Positions 1 through 13,415 of a stretch of DNA of 64,000 nucleotides are shown one piece after another. The stretch lies in contig NZ_CP025227.1 of NCBI RefSeq assembly GCF_004010955.1, positions 2,170,001 to 2,234,000 of the forward strand, in the 5' to 3' direction. Both the position numbers and the translations under genes were made by a program. How positions within the stretch are numbered: the stretch's first letter is position 1; every line of letters begins with the position of its first letter. The notes under the pieces are model-generated. The model was not told the origin of the DNA. It saw only the letters and a list, made by a program, of their open reading frames with translations, and searched no databases. Source of the stretch: Actinomyces wuliandei. Its GTDB lineage: Bacteria; Actinomycetota; Actinomycetes; Actinomycetales; Actinomycetaceae.

Positions 1-1263
1 TCCGGCAGGTCACCCGCGCGCCCAGGCCCCGCGTCCACCGAGTGCGCGGCAGGCACCTCCGGGGCCTGGGACCCGCCCCGACCACGGACACGGTCCATGA
101 CCTCACCCATGGCGGTGAAGTCAAACTGGGTCGACACCAGGCCCGCGACCCTGCTCACCCCCCTGCTGACCACGGTACCCACCGGGTCCATGAAGTCCGC
201 GACCCGCTGGGCCACCACAGCAGCCCGCGCCGCCCGCGACACCCTGCCCAGACCAGCAGCCCCCCCGCACGGCAGCCCCGCCACCACGAGCAGCCGCACC
301 CGCAGCACCGAAAGCCCCCACCACTGCGACGTCAGGCACCACGCTGCCCGCCGCCCGAGCAGGATCCTGCCCCCACATGTCCCACGCCACCAGGTCCTTG
401 CCCACCTCCGCCCAGGTCTCAGCCGCAGTCCCCCTCCGGAAGCTGAGGCCCCCGTCCTCCCAGGTCAGCCCCGCCAGGGCCGTCAGGCCCTTCCACGCCT
501 CCGCCATCTGGCTCAGGCTCCACGAGACCGACCTGTCCACCTCGTTGAACTCGACACCCACCAGGCTGGCCTGGGCCTCGAGCGACCCGCCGATCCCGTC
601 CAGCACCAGACCGTCCCACACAAAACGCCTGAGCACCTCAGCCGGGTTGTTCGGCGGAGCCGCCGACACATGGGTCCCCCACGGCAGCTCCTCGACACCA
701 GCCAGGTCCCGCGACTCGTACCCGTAGACCAGGTCACTACCAGCCCCCGAGCCAGCCACCGACTCCGCGTGGTAGTGCTCCAGCCCGTCCAGGTCCCGGA
801 TCGTGTTGGCGCACTCGCGCTCGGCCTCCCACATGTCCGCCTGGATCGCCGAGGCCCGGTCGATGAACCCGTTGTTCTTGTTGACCAGGTCCTGGTCGTG
901 GTCCCACTCCGGGTCCCCCGCGACCTCCTCCTTGAACGCCAGCACGTCGCTCCTGAGCGCCTGAGCCCGGGTCCTCAGGGACGACACCGTGTCGGCGAAG
1001 GTGGACAGCGCCGAGGCCATCGACTCGATACTGGTGGCCAAGGTGTCGGAGTCGTCAGCCACCGGGTCCATCGCCGCGTACAAGGACTCCTGCTCAGGAG
1101 CCTTGTAGCACACCTGCATCCCCGCCCACGTCGACTTGACCGACTCCCCCGCACTCCGCAGGTCACCCGCCTTCGTCTTGAGGTTCGTCGCGGCCGTGTC
1201 CAGCGACTCCACGTCAAACTCCAGGCACGGGATCTTCGTCTCGTCAAACGGTGTCGCAGCCAC
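1..1263 (-). CDS. Partial WXG/LXG-like toxin-type protein with apparent frameshift
   Basis: The GTG start at 1263 is chosen because a GAGGGG ribosome binding site lies about 7 bases upstream. The first 170 or so residues are helical and polar, with spaced coiled-coil-like heptads (TLATSIESMASALSTFADTV), resembling the N-terminal part of type VII-exported polymorphic toxins. A more hydrophobic glycine/alanine-rich stretch follows. As read, the frame degrades after about residue 332 at a run of seven C on the plus strand (260-266) and stops at 121. With six C the frame runs on sensibly (VSRAARAAVVAQRVADFMD) to the window edge. This is either a broken or phase-variable gene or a base-count error. 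No toxin domain is visible because the C-terminus lies outside the window. The family assignment is by overall character only. Confidence 0.55.
260..266. repeat. C7 homopolymer at the reading-frame break
   Basis: Seven consecutive C on the plus strand (G7 in the minus-strand gene). Removing one base restores an open frame from 1263 to the left edge of the window. Such runs are typical sites of slipped-strand frameshifts and also of sequencing error. Confidence 0.75.
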
Positions 1264-1601
1264 AACGCCCCTCGTCCTATTTCCTCGGCTCGCTGATGGC
1301 CACCCGCCCACACGGGCAGGCACCCGGCACACCACCCCAGGAGCCCGGTACGCGGCACTCCTGAGGCCACACCCCACGCTACCGACCCACCCGGCACCGA
1401 GGAAGGGAAACCAGGAGACCACAATGAAATCTGAGGATTCCCACAACTGCTCCCTCCCCGGCTGGGGCATCCCCTCCCCATCCCCCGCCGGGAGCGCCAC
1501 AACATCGTGACCAACACTGGCCAACACTGACCAGCACTGACCAGCGACCAGCAGCAACCTCCGGCGGCAGCAGCGTCGGCGCGGCGTGGCATGCTTGAGC
1601 G
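1264..1601. other. Intergenic region with short tandem repeats
   Basis: There is no convincing gene here. The region separates two divergent genes and so holds both promoters. At 1511-1550 a 10-base unit of the form CCARCACTGA is repeated about four times with small changes. A CATGCT element lies six bases before the GTG at 1602 and could be a -10 box for the next gene. Confidence 0.5.
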
Positions 1602-4039
<2,438 letters not shown>

Positions 4040-4060
4040 TCATAAAGATGCAAAAAAATC

Positions 4061-4089
4061 TTGCCATTCGCTTTGTAGGATCCTACTGT
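4061..4089 (+). promoter_or_regulatory. Sigma-70-type promoter of the whiB gene
   Basis: TTGCCA at 4061-4066 and TACTGT at 4084-4089 are separated by exactly 17 bases, in an unusually AT-rich stretch. The predicted start near 4096 leaves a leader of about 64 bases before the ATG. Confidence 0.7.
4075..4086. promoter_or_regulatory. Perfect 12-base palindrome overlapping the whiB -10
   Basis: GTAGGATCCTAC is a perfect palindrome lying in the promoter spacer and covering the first three bases of the -10 box. The position fits a repressor operator. No regulator can be named from sequence. Confidence 0.45.
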
Positions 4090-4159
4090 TGTGCCTAGCC
4101 GCCGTACCACGAGTACGGCACCAGCGAACCCGAAGACCCGTCGAAGGAGGGACGGTCCG

Positions 4160-4462
4160 ATGCACGACTCCTCACGCTTACCCGGACCAATCTCGGCACT
4201 GTGGGAGTGGCAGTACCGAGGAGCCTGCCTGGGCATGGACTCAGCGGTGTTCTTTCACCCCGACGGAGAGAGGGGCAGCTCGCGCCGCAAGCGGGACGAC
4301 GGCGCCAAGGCGATCTGTCAACGCTGCCCCGTCATCAACGAGTGCCGCGAGCACGCCCTGCGCACCCATGAGCCCTACGGGGTGTGGGGCGGCATGAGCG
4401 AGGACGAACGCCGCTCCTACCACGAGCACGAGGCCCGCCGCCTGGTCAGCACCTCCGCCTGA
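4160..4462 (+). CDS. whiB2: WhiB-family iron-sulfur regulator, WhiB2/WhmD-like
   Basis: A 100-residue actinobacterial transcription factor of the Wbl family. The four cluster-binding cysteines are at residues 23, 53, 56 and 62 (the last three in ICQRCPVINEC). The tight turn GVWGG at 74-78 precedes a basic, helical C-terminus. The stretch RGACLGMDSAVFFHPDGERG is typical of the WhiB2/WhmD group, which is tied to septation and division; that role is inferred from family. The ATG at 4160 is preferred over an in-frame GTG at 4091 because AGGAGG sits nine bases before it. It has its own promoter with an embedded palindrome. A strong hairpin follows the gene. Confidence 0.88.
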   Translation: MHDSSRLPGPISALWEWQYRGACLGMDSAVFFHPDGERGSSRRKRDDGAKAICQRCPVINECREHALRTHEPYGVWGGMSEDERRSYHEHEARRLVSTSA

Positions 4463-4589
4463 CTCTGAGCCTCTCCCCGCCCGGACACTGCGACCTGCGT
4501 ACGACTGACCAGGCTGACCAGCCCGGGCCACCAGGGGCCGCCACGACCCGCCGACCACGGCAGAGCCCGCTAGGCACAGCAGCAGGACA

Positions 4590-4624
4590 AAGGGGAGAGG
4601 CACAGCACTGGTGCCTCTCCCCTT
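4590..4624. terminator. Bidirectional hairpin terminator between whiB and groES
   Basis: A perfect 14-base stem (AAGGGGAGAGGCAC and its complement) closes a 7-base loop between two convergent genes. There is no long T tract, as is common in actinobacterial terminators. Confidence 0.75.
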
Positions 4625-4759
4625 GTCACTGGTGCTGTCACTGACGCCACAGACTGGCAGCCGGACAGGTGACTGACACCAACCGACGTCGGCACGGCGT
4701 CACCGGTTACGGCGCCAATCAGGCCCAACCAGCACAGCGAGGGTCACGCGCCTCGCACG

Positions 4760-5056
4760 TCACCTGGTGACGATGGCGAGGACGTCACGGGCGGAGAGGA
4801 TGAGGTAGTCCTCGCCCTCGTAGGTGACCTCGGTGCCTCCGTACTTGGAGTAGATGACGACGTCACCCTGGGCGACGTCGACCGGGACACGGTTGCCGGA
4901 GTCGTCGACACGGCCGGGGCCCACGGCCACGACCTTGCCCTCCTGCGGCTTCTCCTTGGCGGTGTCAGGAATGACCAGACCGGATGCGGTGGTCTCCTCA
5001 GCCTCGAGGGTCTGGACGACGATACGGTCCTCGAGCGGCTTGATGGAGATCGACAT
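4760..5056 (-). CDS. groES: Co-chaperonin GroES (Hsp10)
   Basis: A 98-residue lid protein of the GroEL chaperonin. The start region ([14 protein letters not shown]), the mobile loop near residues 20-30 ([12 protein letters not shown]) and the C-terminal strand ([14 protein letters not shown]) are typical, and length is normal. The ATG at 5056 follows a GGGGAGG ribosome binding site. A CIRCE operator overlaps its promoter, so HrcA control is expected. groEL does not follow: the next gene downstream is the convergent whiB, with a terminator between. The cell must encode GroEL elsewhere, as many actinobacteria do. Confidence 0.96.
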   Translation of the reverse strand: MSISIKPLEDRIVVQTLEAEETTASGLVIPDTAKEKPQEGKVVAVGPGRVDDSGNRVPVDVAQGDVVIYSKYGGTEVTYEGEDYLILSARDVLAIVTR

Positions 5057-5244
5057 TGGGGACCTCCCCTTCTCGCTTCTCAGCGTGCGGTGGAACGACG
5101 TGTTCGCCCTCCACGGGAGCAGCTGGCCGCCGTCGCGGGAGCCGACCAGAGACAGGTGGAGCGCAAGTCGCAGATCGCGCCCACCACCCCCGACCAGGCT
5201 CAGCCAGACCGGGGAGCGCCAGGACACGGCCTGCGCCTGGCCAG

Positions 5245-5273
5245 AATCTACGACGGTGTTAGCACTCAGTCAA
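5245..5273 (-). promoter_or_regulatory. groES promoter
   Basis: On the minus strand TTGACT (5273-5268) and TAGATT (5250-5245) are 17 bases apart. The -35 box lies in the spacer of the CIRCE element, so repressor and polymerase would compete. The implied leader is about 180 bases. Confidence 0.7.
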
Positions 5274-5285
5274 TGCGAGTGCCAA
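5259..5285. promoter_or_regulatory. CIRCE operator (HrcA binding site)
   Basis: TTAGCACTC, nine bases, GAGTGCCAA. This matches the CIRCE consensus TTAGCACTC-N9-GAGTGCTAA with one mismatch in the right arm. It sits upstream of groES, as expected for HrcA-repressed heat-shock genes. Confidence 0.9.
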
Positions 5286-5548
5286 CATGTCCTCCGGGTT
5301 TCGCCAACGGCGTCAGTCACCCTCTGCGCTGCTCCCACGGTGCCCCAGGTTGTCCCCGCGCTGCCCCCATGCATGCTGTTCCGTACCGCTCCCGAGGCGC
5401 TCCGTGCCACCTCTGCACCGCTCCCGCGCTGCTCCACAGTGTTCCCCTAGCTCCCCTACAGGTCCCCCTACAGCCGTGCCATCACGCCGTCGGCACTGCC
5501 CCGAGCGCCTGACCCGGCTGCGTGCCCGGCCGTGACATGATCACCCCG
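5286..5548. other. Intergenic, C-rich pyrimidine-biased stretch
   Basis: About 260 bases between the divergent groES and methyltransferase genes with no convincing gene. From about 5330 to 5480 the plus strand is dominated by short CTCCC and CCCC blocks, including a direct repeat of CCCCTACAG near 5450-5475. CATGAT seven bases before the ATG at 5549 may be a -10 box. Confidence 0.4.
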
Positions 5549-6838
5549 ATGGCCACCTCCGACCTCGCCCTGCTGCTGACGCCCGAGGGCTGGGCGCTCC
5601 TGTCCTCCCTGCCCCCCTACGACCCCCAGCAGTCCCTGGCGCTGAGCCGCTCGCTGCGGGAGGAGGGCCACACCCCCGCCCTGGTGGCTGCCGCCCTGAC
5701 CCAGCAGCGGCTGCGCTCCCGGGCCACCGCCAAGTTCGGCCCCTTCGCCCAGAGGATGCTCTTCACGCCCGACGGCCTGGAGCAGGCCACCCGCCTGACT
5801 GTGGCTGCCCACCACGCCGCACGCTATGCGGCAGCCGGACCCGCCCGCGTGGCCGACCTCGGGTGCGGCATCGGCGGGGACGCCATCGCCCTGGCCGGTC
5901 TTGAGCTGCCCGTCCTGGCTGTCGACCGCGACGAGACCACCGCCGCCCTGGCCACAGTCAACCTCATGCCCTTCCCCCACGCCACTGTCCGGTGCGCGGA
6001 CGCGCTGGATGTGGACCTGGCCGCCGAGGGCGCCGACGCCGTCTTCGCCGACCCAGCGCGCCGCGCTGACGGCAGGCGGCTCACCAGCCCCGGACAGTGG
6101 TCACCGCCGCTGGAGGAGGTCCTGGCCCTGCGCAGAAGGGTGGAGGCCCTCGGCGTCAAGATCGCCCCGGGCACCGACCACGCTGAGTTGCCTCCCGACG
6201 CCCACGTGCAGTGGGTCAGCGTGGACCGCGACGTCGTGGAGGCCGCCGTGTGGTGCGGCCCCCTGGCTCCCGAGGGGCCGGGACGCTCCGCGCTGGTCCT
6301 GCACGAGGACGCCTCAGGAGGCACTACCTCGCACCTGCTGAGCGACCCCGGCAGCACCGACCCCTCGCTGCCCCCCACCCAGCTCGAACCCGTCACCTCC
6401 CCTGACGACCTCGGCCCCCTCATCCACGAGCCCGACGGCGCCGTCATCCGCGCGGGCCTGGTGGCCCTGGTCGCCCAGCGCCTGAGGGCACAGCCTGTGG
6501 GACCACGCATCGCCTACCTGACAGGCGCCACCCCGGCGGGTCCCGGGCTGTCACCCTTCCTGCGCTCCTGGCAGCTGCGCGAGGTCCTGCCCCTGCGGCT
6601 CAAGGCGCTGCGCTCACGAGTGCGTACCCACAGGATCGGCAGCCTGGAGATCCACCGGCGCGGCGTGGAGGTCTCCCCAGACGCGCTGCGGGCCTCGCTG
6701 CGGCTGCGCGGGGACGCCAGTGAGACCTGGCTGGTGACCAGGGCCGGCAGCAGCGCCAGAGGAGCGGTCCTCGTGGTCGAGCCGACCAGCGCTGGCGAGC
6801 CAGTCAGCCCGGCCCCTGCGGAGGACAGCCCCCTGTGA
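5549..6838 (+). CDS. Class I SAM-dependent methyltransferase, THUMP-like
   Basis: A 429-residue protein of the actinobacterial group usually annotated as THUMP-like or class I methyltransferase. The SAM-binding motif I is VADLGCGIGGDAIAL near residue 102, followed by an acidic end of strand 2 (VLAVDRDE) and a motif IV-like ADPARR near residue 169, which resembles the catalytic motif of RNA or guanine-N2 methyltransferases. The target is not known. The ATG at 5549 gives the best N-terminus; in-frame starts at 5522 and 5537 exist, and none has a Shine-Dalgarno sequence. The downstream ligase gene starts 150 bases later with its own ribosome binding site. Confidence 0.75.
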   Translation: MATSDLALLLTPEGWALLSSLPPYDPQQSLALSRSLREEGHTPALVAAALTQQRLRSRATAKFGPFAQRMLFTPDGLEQATRLTVAAHHAARYAAAGPARVADLGCGIGGDAIALAGLELPVLAVDRDETTAALATVNLMPFPHATVRCADALDVDLAAEGADAVFADPARRADGRRLTSPGQWSPPLEEVLALRRRVEALGVKIAPGTDHAELPPDAHVQWVSVDRDVVEAAVWCGPLAPEGPGRSALVLHEDASGGTTSHLLSDPGSTDPSLPPTQLEPVTSPDDLGPLIHEPDGAVIRAGLVALVAQRLRAQPVGPRIAYLTGATPAGPGLSPFLRSWQLREVLPLRLKALRSRVRTHRIGSLEIHRRGVEVSPDALRASLRLRGDASETWLVTRAGSSARGAVLVVEPTSAGEPVSPAPAEDSPL

Positions 6839-6990
6839 GCCCCCTGCGACGCCTCACCGCGCATCCGCTCCGGGCAGCCGCTCTCGTCGGCACCGCCTCG
6901 CTGCCGCCCCCTACCGCTCGTCACTCACCCGCCCCGGCACCCACCACCTCTGACAGCTCGTGGCTCGTCCCGGCCCCCCAAGGAGAACCG

Positions 6991-8289
6991 ATGTCCGTGT
7001 CCCGCACCGTCCCCCCGACACCCCCCACGTCAGCCGGTCCGGCCTGTGACGCGGCGGCCCGCGTGGCGAACCACCCCCGCCGCCACCGGCTGGCCTTCGC
7101 CTCCTCGCCCCGCTCCACCCTGGGCGTGGAGTGGGAGATGGCCCTCATCGACCGCGACAGCCTCGACCTGCGGCAGTGCGCGGCAGATGTCCTCGCCGCT
7201 GTCGGGGACGACCCGCACGTTCACGGGGAGATGATGCTCAACACCATCGAGCTGGTCTCCGGTGCCCGCCCCACCGTGAGTCAGTGCATGGAGGATCTTG
7301 CCTTCGCCTTCGACCGGGTCCTGCCGGTGACGGACCCCCTGCGGGTGGACCTCGCCTCGGCCGGCACCCACCCCTTTGCCGACCCGCTGGTGCAGAAGGT
7401 CACCGACGCCGAGCGCTACGCGCGGCTGGTGGACCGCACCCGGCTGTGGGGGCACCAGATGCTCATCTTCGGCACCCACGTCCACGTGGGCGTGGAGGAG
7501 CGCGCCAAGGTCCTGCCGATCCTCAGCGCCCTGCTCACCCGCACCGCCCACCTGCAGTGCCTGAGCGCCTCCTCGCCCTTCTGGGCCGGGACGGACACCG
7601 GCTACGCCGACAACCGGGCCATGATGTTCCAGCAGCTGCCCACAGCCGGTGCCCCCGAGCAGCTCGCCTCCTGGGAGCAGCTGGAGGGCTACACCGGCGA
7701 CCTCATCCGCACCGGTGTCATTGAGGAGTTCTCGGAGATCCGCTGGGACGTGCGCCCCTCGCCCCGTCTGGGAACGATCGAGGTCCGCGCCTGCGACGCC
7801 GCCACGAACCTCACCGAGCTGGCCGGGATCGCCGCCCTGACCCAGTGCCTGGTAGAGGACTTCTCCCGCCGCCTGGACCGGGGCCAGGAGCTGGAGTCCA
7901 TGCCGGACTGGTACGTGGCGGAGAACAAGTGGCGCTCGGCCCGCTACGGCATGGACGCCGTCCTCATCGTCAACGCCGCAGGTGACGAGGAGCCTGTGGC
8001 GGATACCATAACGCGGATGCTGGCCGAGCTGGCGCCTGTGGCCGAAGACCTGGGGTGCGCAGCTGAGCTTGACGGCGTGCGTGCGACCCTGGAGACCGGA
8101 GCCTCCTACCAGCGCCAGATCGCCGCCGCCCACGCGGCAGGAGGCATGAAGGAGGCGGCGGTCAGGCTCCTGCTTGCCGAGGCCCGGGCAGGCCGCCCGC
8201 TGCGCCCCGCCGAGGTGCTCTCCTCCGCCTCACCGCACCACCGTAACGTCCAGCGGCATGCTGGAGTCGGGGCCGAAGCCCATGGGTGA
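6991..8289 (+). CDS. GCS2-family glutamate-cysteine ligase-like carboxylate-amine ligase (YbdK type)
   Basis: A 432-residue ATP-dependent ligase-like protein. It has the GCS2 start motif ([13 protein letters not shown], near residue 41), [14 protein letters not shown], the conserved GTHVHVGV near residue 162, and [19 protein letters not shown] near residue 250. The family joins an amino acid to the gamma-carboxyl of glutamate, with weak glutamate-cysteine ligase activity in the E. coli YbdK protein. The physiological substrate here is unknown, and no glutathione or ergothioneine partner gene is nearby. The ATG at 6991 is supported by AAGGAG six bases upstream. The last 60 bases overlap the convergent end of tsaD, so the C-terminal 19 residues are probably dispensable. 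Confidence 0.85.
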   Translation: MSVSRTVPPTPPTSAGPACDAAARVANHPRRHRLAFASSPRSTLGVEWEMALIDRDSLDLRQCAADVLAAVGDDPHVHGEMMLNTIELVSGARPTVSQCMEDLAFAFDRVLPVTDPLRVDLASAGTHPFADPLVQKVTDAERYARLVDRTRLWGHQMLIFGTHVHVGVEERAKVLPILSALLTRTAHLQCLSASSPFWAGTDTGYADNRAMMFQQLPTAGAPEQLASWEQLEGYTGDLIRTGVIEEFSEIRWDVRPSPRLGTIEVRACDAATNLTELAGIAALTQCLVEDFSRRLDRGQELESMPDWYVAENKWRSARYGMDAVLIVNAAGDEEPVADTITRMLAELAPVAEDLGCAAELDGVRATLETGASYQRQIAAAHAAGGMKEAAVRLLLAEARAGRPLRPAEVLSSASPHHRNVQRHAGVGAEAHG

Positions 8290-9276
8290 GGGGGCCACGC
8301 CCGACCGCACCGCCGCCGCTCCCAGGGCCGCGATCTGGGCACCGTTGTCAGTGCAGTAGCGCGGCGGCGGGATCCTCAGGTCCAGTCCCGCGGCCTCGCA
8401 GCGACGGGCGGCCAGCTCGCGCAGACAGGAGTTGGCGGAGAAGCCGCCCCCGACCACGAGCGTGCCACAGCTCTGGTCCAGACAGGCCTGCACCGCCTTG
8501 GCCGTCAAGGAGTCGTTGACGGCTTCGGAGAACGCCGCGCACACGTCGGCCCGGTGGACCTCCTCGCCGCTGCCCCGAGCAGACTCGACATGGCGGGCCA
8601 CCGCTGTCTTAAGGCCGGAGAAGGAGAAGTCGTAACGGTGGCGCTCCCTGTCCTTGGCCGCAGACAGCCCCCGGGGGAAGCGGATCGCGGTGGCGTCCCC
8701 CTCACGGGCCAGCCGGTCCACGTGCGGTCCTCCCGGGTAGGGCAGCCCCAGGAGACGCCCGACCTTGTCGAAGGCCTCACCTGCGGCGTCGTCCAGCGTG
8801 CCCCCCAGCTCCACGACGTCGGCAGCCAGGTCACGCACGCTCAGCAGGCTGGAGTGCCCGCCGGAGACGACCAGCCCGACAAAGCGCTGCGGCAGCGGCT
8901 CGCCTACCAGCCCGGCCACGGCCAGGTGCCCCACGACGTGGTTGACGCCGTACACGGGTATCCCCAGGGAGGCGGCCAGCGCCTTGGCAGCCGAGATACC
9001 CACCGTCAGCGACCCGACAAGCCCGGGGCCGGCACTGACCGCAACCACGTCCACCTCCTCCAGGTCGGCTCCCGCCTGCTTCAGGGCAGCGTCCAGGGTG
9101 GGCAGGAAGGACTCCAGGTGGGCGCGGGAGGCGATCTCGGGGATGATGCCGCCGTAGCGCGCGTGCTCCTCCATAGAGGTGGCCGTCACCTCACTCAGAA
9201 GCGTCTCGCCACGCACCAGCGCCACGCCGGTCTCGTCACAGGTGGACTCGATGCCGAGGATCAGGGGACTGCTCAC
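8230..9276 (-). CDS. tsaD: tRNA N6-adenosine threonylcarbamoyltransferase TsaD
   Basis: A 348-residue Kae1/Qri7-family protein that transfers the threonylcarbamoyl group to A37 of ANN-decoding tRNAs, working with TsaB and TsaE, both encoded in this window. Seen: the start motif [14 protein letters not shown], the metal-binding histidine pair HVVGH near residue 105, VSGGHSSL, and the [11 protein letters not shown] phosphate loop. The GTG at 9276 gives the conserved N-terminus. It lacks a ribosome binding site but has TAGGCT seven bases upstream, suggesting a leaderless transcript. It is separated from tsaB and rimI by the sdh operon, whereas tsaE-tsaB-rimI-tsaD is the common order. Confidence 0.95.
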   Translation of the reverse strand: MSSPLILGIESTCDETGVALVRGETLLSEVTATSMEEHARYGGIIPEIASRAHLESFLPTLDAALKQAGADLEEVDVVAVSAGPGLVGSLTVGISAAKALAASLGIPVYGVNHVVGHLAVAGLVGEPLPQRFVGLVVSGGHSSLLSVRDLAADVVELGGTLDDAAGEAFDKVGRLLGLPYPGGPHVDRLAREGDATAIRFPRGLSAAKDRERHRYDFSFSGLKTAVARHVESARGSGEEVHRADVCAAFSEAVNDSLTAKAVQACLDQSCGTLVVGGGFSANSCLRELAARRCEAAGLDLRIPPPRYCTDNGAQIAALGAAAVRSGVAPSPMGFGPDSSMPLDVTVVR

Positions 9277-9283
9277 GACAGCC

Positions 9284-9289
9284 AGCCTA
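9284..9289 (-). promoter_or_regulatory. Probable -10 box of tsaD (leaderless)
   Basis: TAGGCT on the minus strand, seven bases before the tsaD GTG, with no Shine-Dalgarno sequence in between. Confidence 0.45.
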
Positions 9290-9325
9290 GCGCCCCGGGC
9301 ACGACACACGTACCCGCCCTGCAGG

Positions 9326-9525
9326 CTGCACATCTTCAGTCTGCTGCCCACGGCCAGGTCCCTGGAGCGCCGCGCATCCGGCAACCCGGCCTGGCCACGC
9401 CCAACCTAAAGATGTGCAGCACCCCCTGTTGCTGCACATCTTCGGCCCCGCTGCACGGACTCTAGCAACGGCATCATGCGGAACCACCAGAGACCACCTA
9501 GCCAGCACCGACTGAAGATGTGCAG
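9326..9525. repeat. Four nested copies of AAGATGTGCAG in inverted orientation
   Basis: The 300-base gap between sdhB and tsaD has the 11-base word AAGATGTGCAG four times: reverse at about 9326-9336, forward at 9409-9419, reverse at 9432-9442, forward at 9514-9524. The outer pair is a perfect 15-base inverted repeat (9326-9340 and 9511-9525). The inner pair is a perfect 13-base hairpin. I did not notice the word elsewhere in the window. Function is unknown; operators or a composite terminator are possible. Confidence 0.8.
9409..9442. terminator. Hairpin downstream of sdhB
   Basis: A perfect 13-base stem (9409-9421 with 9430-9442) around an 8-base loop, 134 bases past the sdhB stop. It could end sdhCAB transcription, but it is also part of the nested repeat set. 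Confidence 0.5.
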
Positions 9526-9575
9526 AGCACACCGGGTGGCTGGCTGCTGGCGTCTCGGGCGGGAACCGCAGGAGC

Positions 9576-10342
9576 TCAGTGGGCCTTCTGCCCCTTCCAC
9601 AGGGCGTGGCCCAGGTCGCGGTTGAGCCGGGAGATGACCTCCAGCGGCACCGACTTGGGGCATACCGCCGCGCACTCACCGATGTTGGTGCAGCCACCGA
9701 AGCCCTCAGCGTCGTGCTGGCCCAGCATGCCCACCACCCGCGCCAAGCGCTCGGGCTGCCCCTGCGGCAGCAGGCCCAGGTGGGCGATCTTGGCCCCGGT
9801 GAACAGCATGGCCGACGCGTTGGGGCAGGCGGCCACACAGGCGCCGCAGCCGATGCAGGCGGCCGCCTCGAAGGCAGCGTCGGCCTTCTCCTTCTGCACG
9901 GGCACGGAGTGGGCCTCAGGCGCGCCACCGGTGTTGACAGAGATGTACCCGCCCGCCTGGACGATGCGGTCCAGGGCGCTGCGGTCCACGATGAGGTCGC
10001 GCAGCACCGGGAAGCCGGTGGAGCGCCACGGCTCGATGGTGATGGTGGAGCCGTCCTTGAAGGAGGGGTCCTCCGAGAGGTGACGCATGTGCAGCTGGCA
10101 GGTGGTGGAGCGGATAGGGCCGTGGGCCTGGCCGTTGATGACCACGCCGCACTGGCCGCAGATCCCCTCACGGCAGTCAGAGTCGAAGGCCACCGGTTCC
10201 TTGCCCTCGGCAAAGAGCTGCTCGTTGAGCAGGTCAAGGACCTCCAGGAAGCTCATGTGCTCCTCAATGCCGCTCATGGCGTACTCCTCGAAGTGCCCCG
10301 GGGAGTCCTGGTTCTGCTGGCGCCAGATCTTGAGCTTGATGT

Positions 10343-10346
<4 letters not shown>
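9576..10346 (-). CDS. sdhB: Succinate dehydrogenase/fumarate reductase iron-sulfur subunit
   Basis: A 256-residue electron-transfer subunit of complex II on the cytoplasmic face of the membrane. An N-terminal 2Fe-2S domain has [10 protein letters not shown] near residue 60. The C-terminal ferredoxin domain has [12 protein letters not shown] near residue 149 and [12 protein letters not shown] near residue 205, which carry the 4Fe-4S and 3Fe-4S clusters. The GTG at 10346 overlaps the sdhA stop by four bases, implying translational coupling. It is the last gene of sdhCAB. Confidence 0.95.
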
Positions 10347-12403
<2,057 letters not shown>

Positions 12404-12413
12404 CTGCTCACTC

Positions 12414-13196
12414 TCAGTGGGACGATCCGATACCGGCCTCAGCGGCCCTGGTGGCGTACTCGACCGCGTCCATGGGCGGCTCGGTCAGGCCCAGGAGGAT
12501 GGCGGTGGGCACCACGATGAAGCCGAGGAAGAGGGCGAAGGCGACGACGAAGGCGATGAGTCGGATGAAGGGGATGGTGCCGCCGCGTACCGCCCCCAGG
12601 GTCTGCAGGGCGGACCACACCCCGTGCCACACGTGGAGGCACAGGGCCGCCAGGGCGACGGCGTAGACGAGCCACACCCACCACAGCTGGAAGCCGTAGT
12701 ACATGTTCATGTAGGCCCGCCCGTGCTCGTAGTGGCCGCCGGGAGTCAGGTGCAGAGTGGTGAACTGCAGGATGTGGAAGACGATGAACAGCAGCAGGAT
12801 GACCCCGCCCCAGCGCATGGTGCGCATGGCGTAGCGGGAGGCGAAGTAGTCGGCGCCGGGCTTCTTCACCGCGTACCTGTCCGAGCCGCGTGCCCTCCTG
12901 TTGCGCAGCCACAGGTCAAAGGCGACACCCGCGTGGGCCACCAGGCAGGCCAGCAGCACCACCCGCAGGATCCACAGCAGCCCCGAGTAGGGCAGGACCG
13001 GCTGGAGGATGGTCCGCAGCCAGTAGGCGTAGTGGTCGTAGGCGATCTCACCCTCGAAGTAGTGGGTGTTGCCGTACATGTGGAAGAGAAGGAACAGCAC
13101 GAAGACGATGCCGGAGTACGCCATGAGGCGCTTCCTGAAGACTGTGGTGAGGAAGGCGGTCCGCCTCGGCGCGGGACGAGCAGGTGTTTTGGCCAC
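12414..13196 (-). CDS. sdhC: Succinate dehydrogenase cytochrome b558 subunit
   Basis: A 260-residue integral membrane anchor with five predicted helices. Conserved histidines sit in helical segments ([47 protein letters not shown]), matching the two-haem b558 family that anchors complex II and passes electrons to or from quinone. It starts the sdhCAB operon. The GTG at 13196 has TAGCCT six bases upstream and no ribosome binding site, so initiation is probably leaderless. Confidence 0.93.
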   Translation of the reverse strand: MAKTPARPAPRRTAFLTTVFRKRLMAYSGIVFVLFLLFHMYGNTHYFEGEIAYDHYAYWLRTILQPVLPYSGLLWILRVVLLACLVAHAGVAFDLWLRNRRARGSDRYAVKKPGADYFASRYAMRTMRWGGVILLLFIVFHILQFTTLHLTPGGHYEHGRAYMNMYYGFQLWWVWLVYAVALAALCLHVWHGVWSALQTLGAVRGGTIPFIRLIAFVVAFALFLGFIVVPTAILLGLTEPPMDAVEYATRAAEAGIGSSH

Positions 13197-13202
13197 GGCC
13201 CA

Positions 13203-13208
13203 AGGCTA
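13203..13208 (-). promoter_or_regulatory. Probable -10 box of the sdhCAB operon
   Basis: TAGCCT on the minus strand, six bases before the sdhC GTG. A convincing -35 is not seen. Confidence 0.4.
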
Positions 13209-13415
13209 TCCAATGACTGGCAGGTCCTTGTCCTATCAAGGTCCCACCGGCGTCCCGGGTCCGTCCGGCGCTGCCTCACCTCCACGCCATCGTTGCAATG
13301 ACGCGCCGGGCCGCTACTGCACCACCTCGGCGGACAGGTCTGCCCACACACAGCAAGCACCGGCACGGCAGGCGCTTTTCGTGACACCACCGTCAGGCAA
13401 ATCTATTAAGGACCT

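Noticed and set aside
1..1263. Complete toxin-antitoxin or contact-dependent inhibition system
   Set aside because: Only the N-terminal part is present and no immunity gene is visible, so no system can be claimed.
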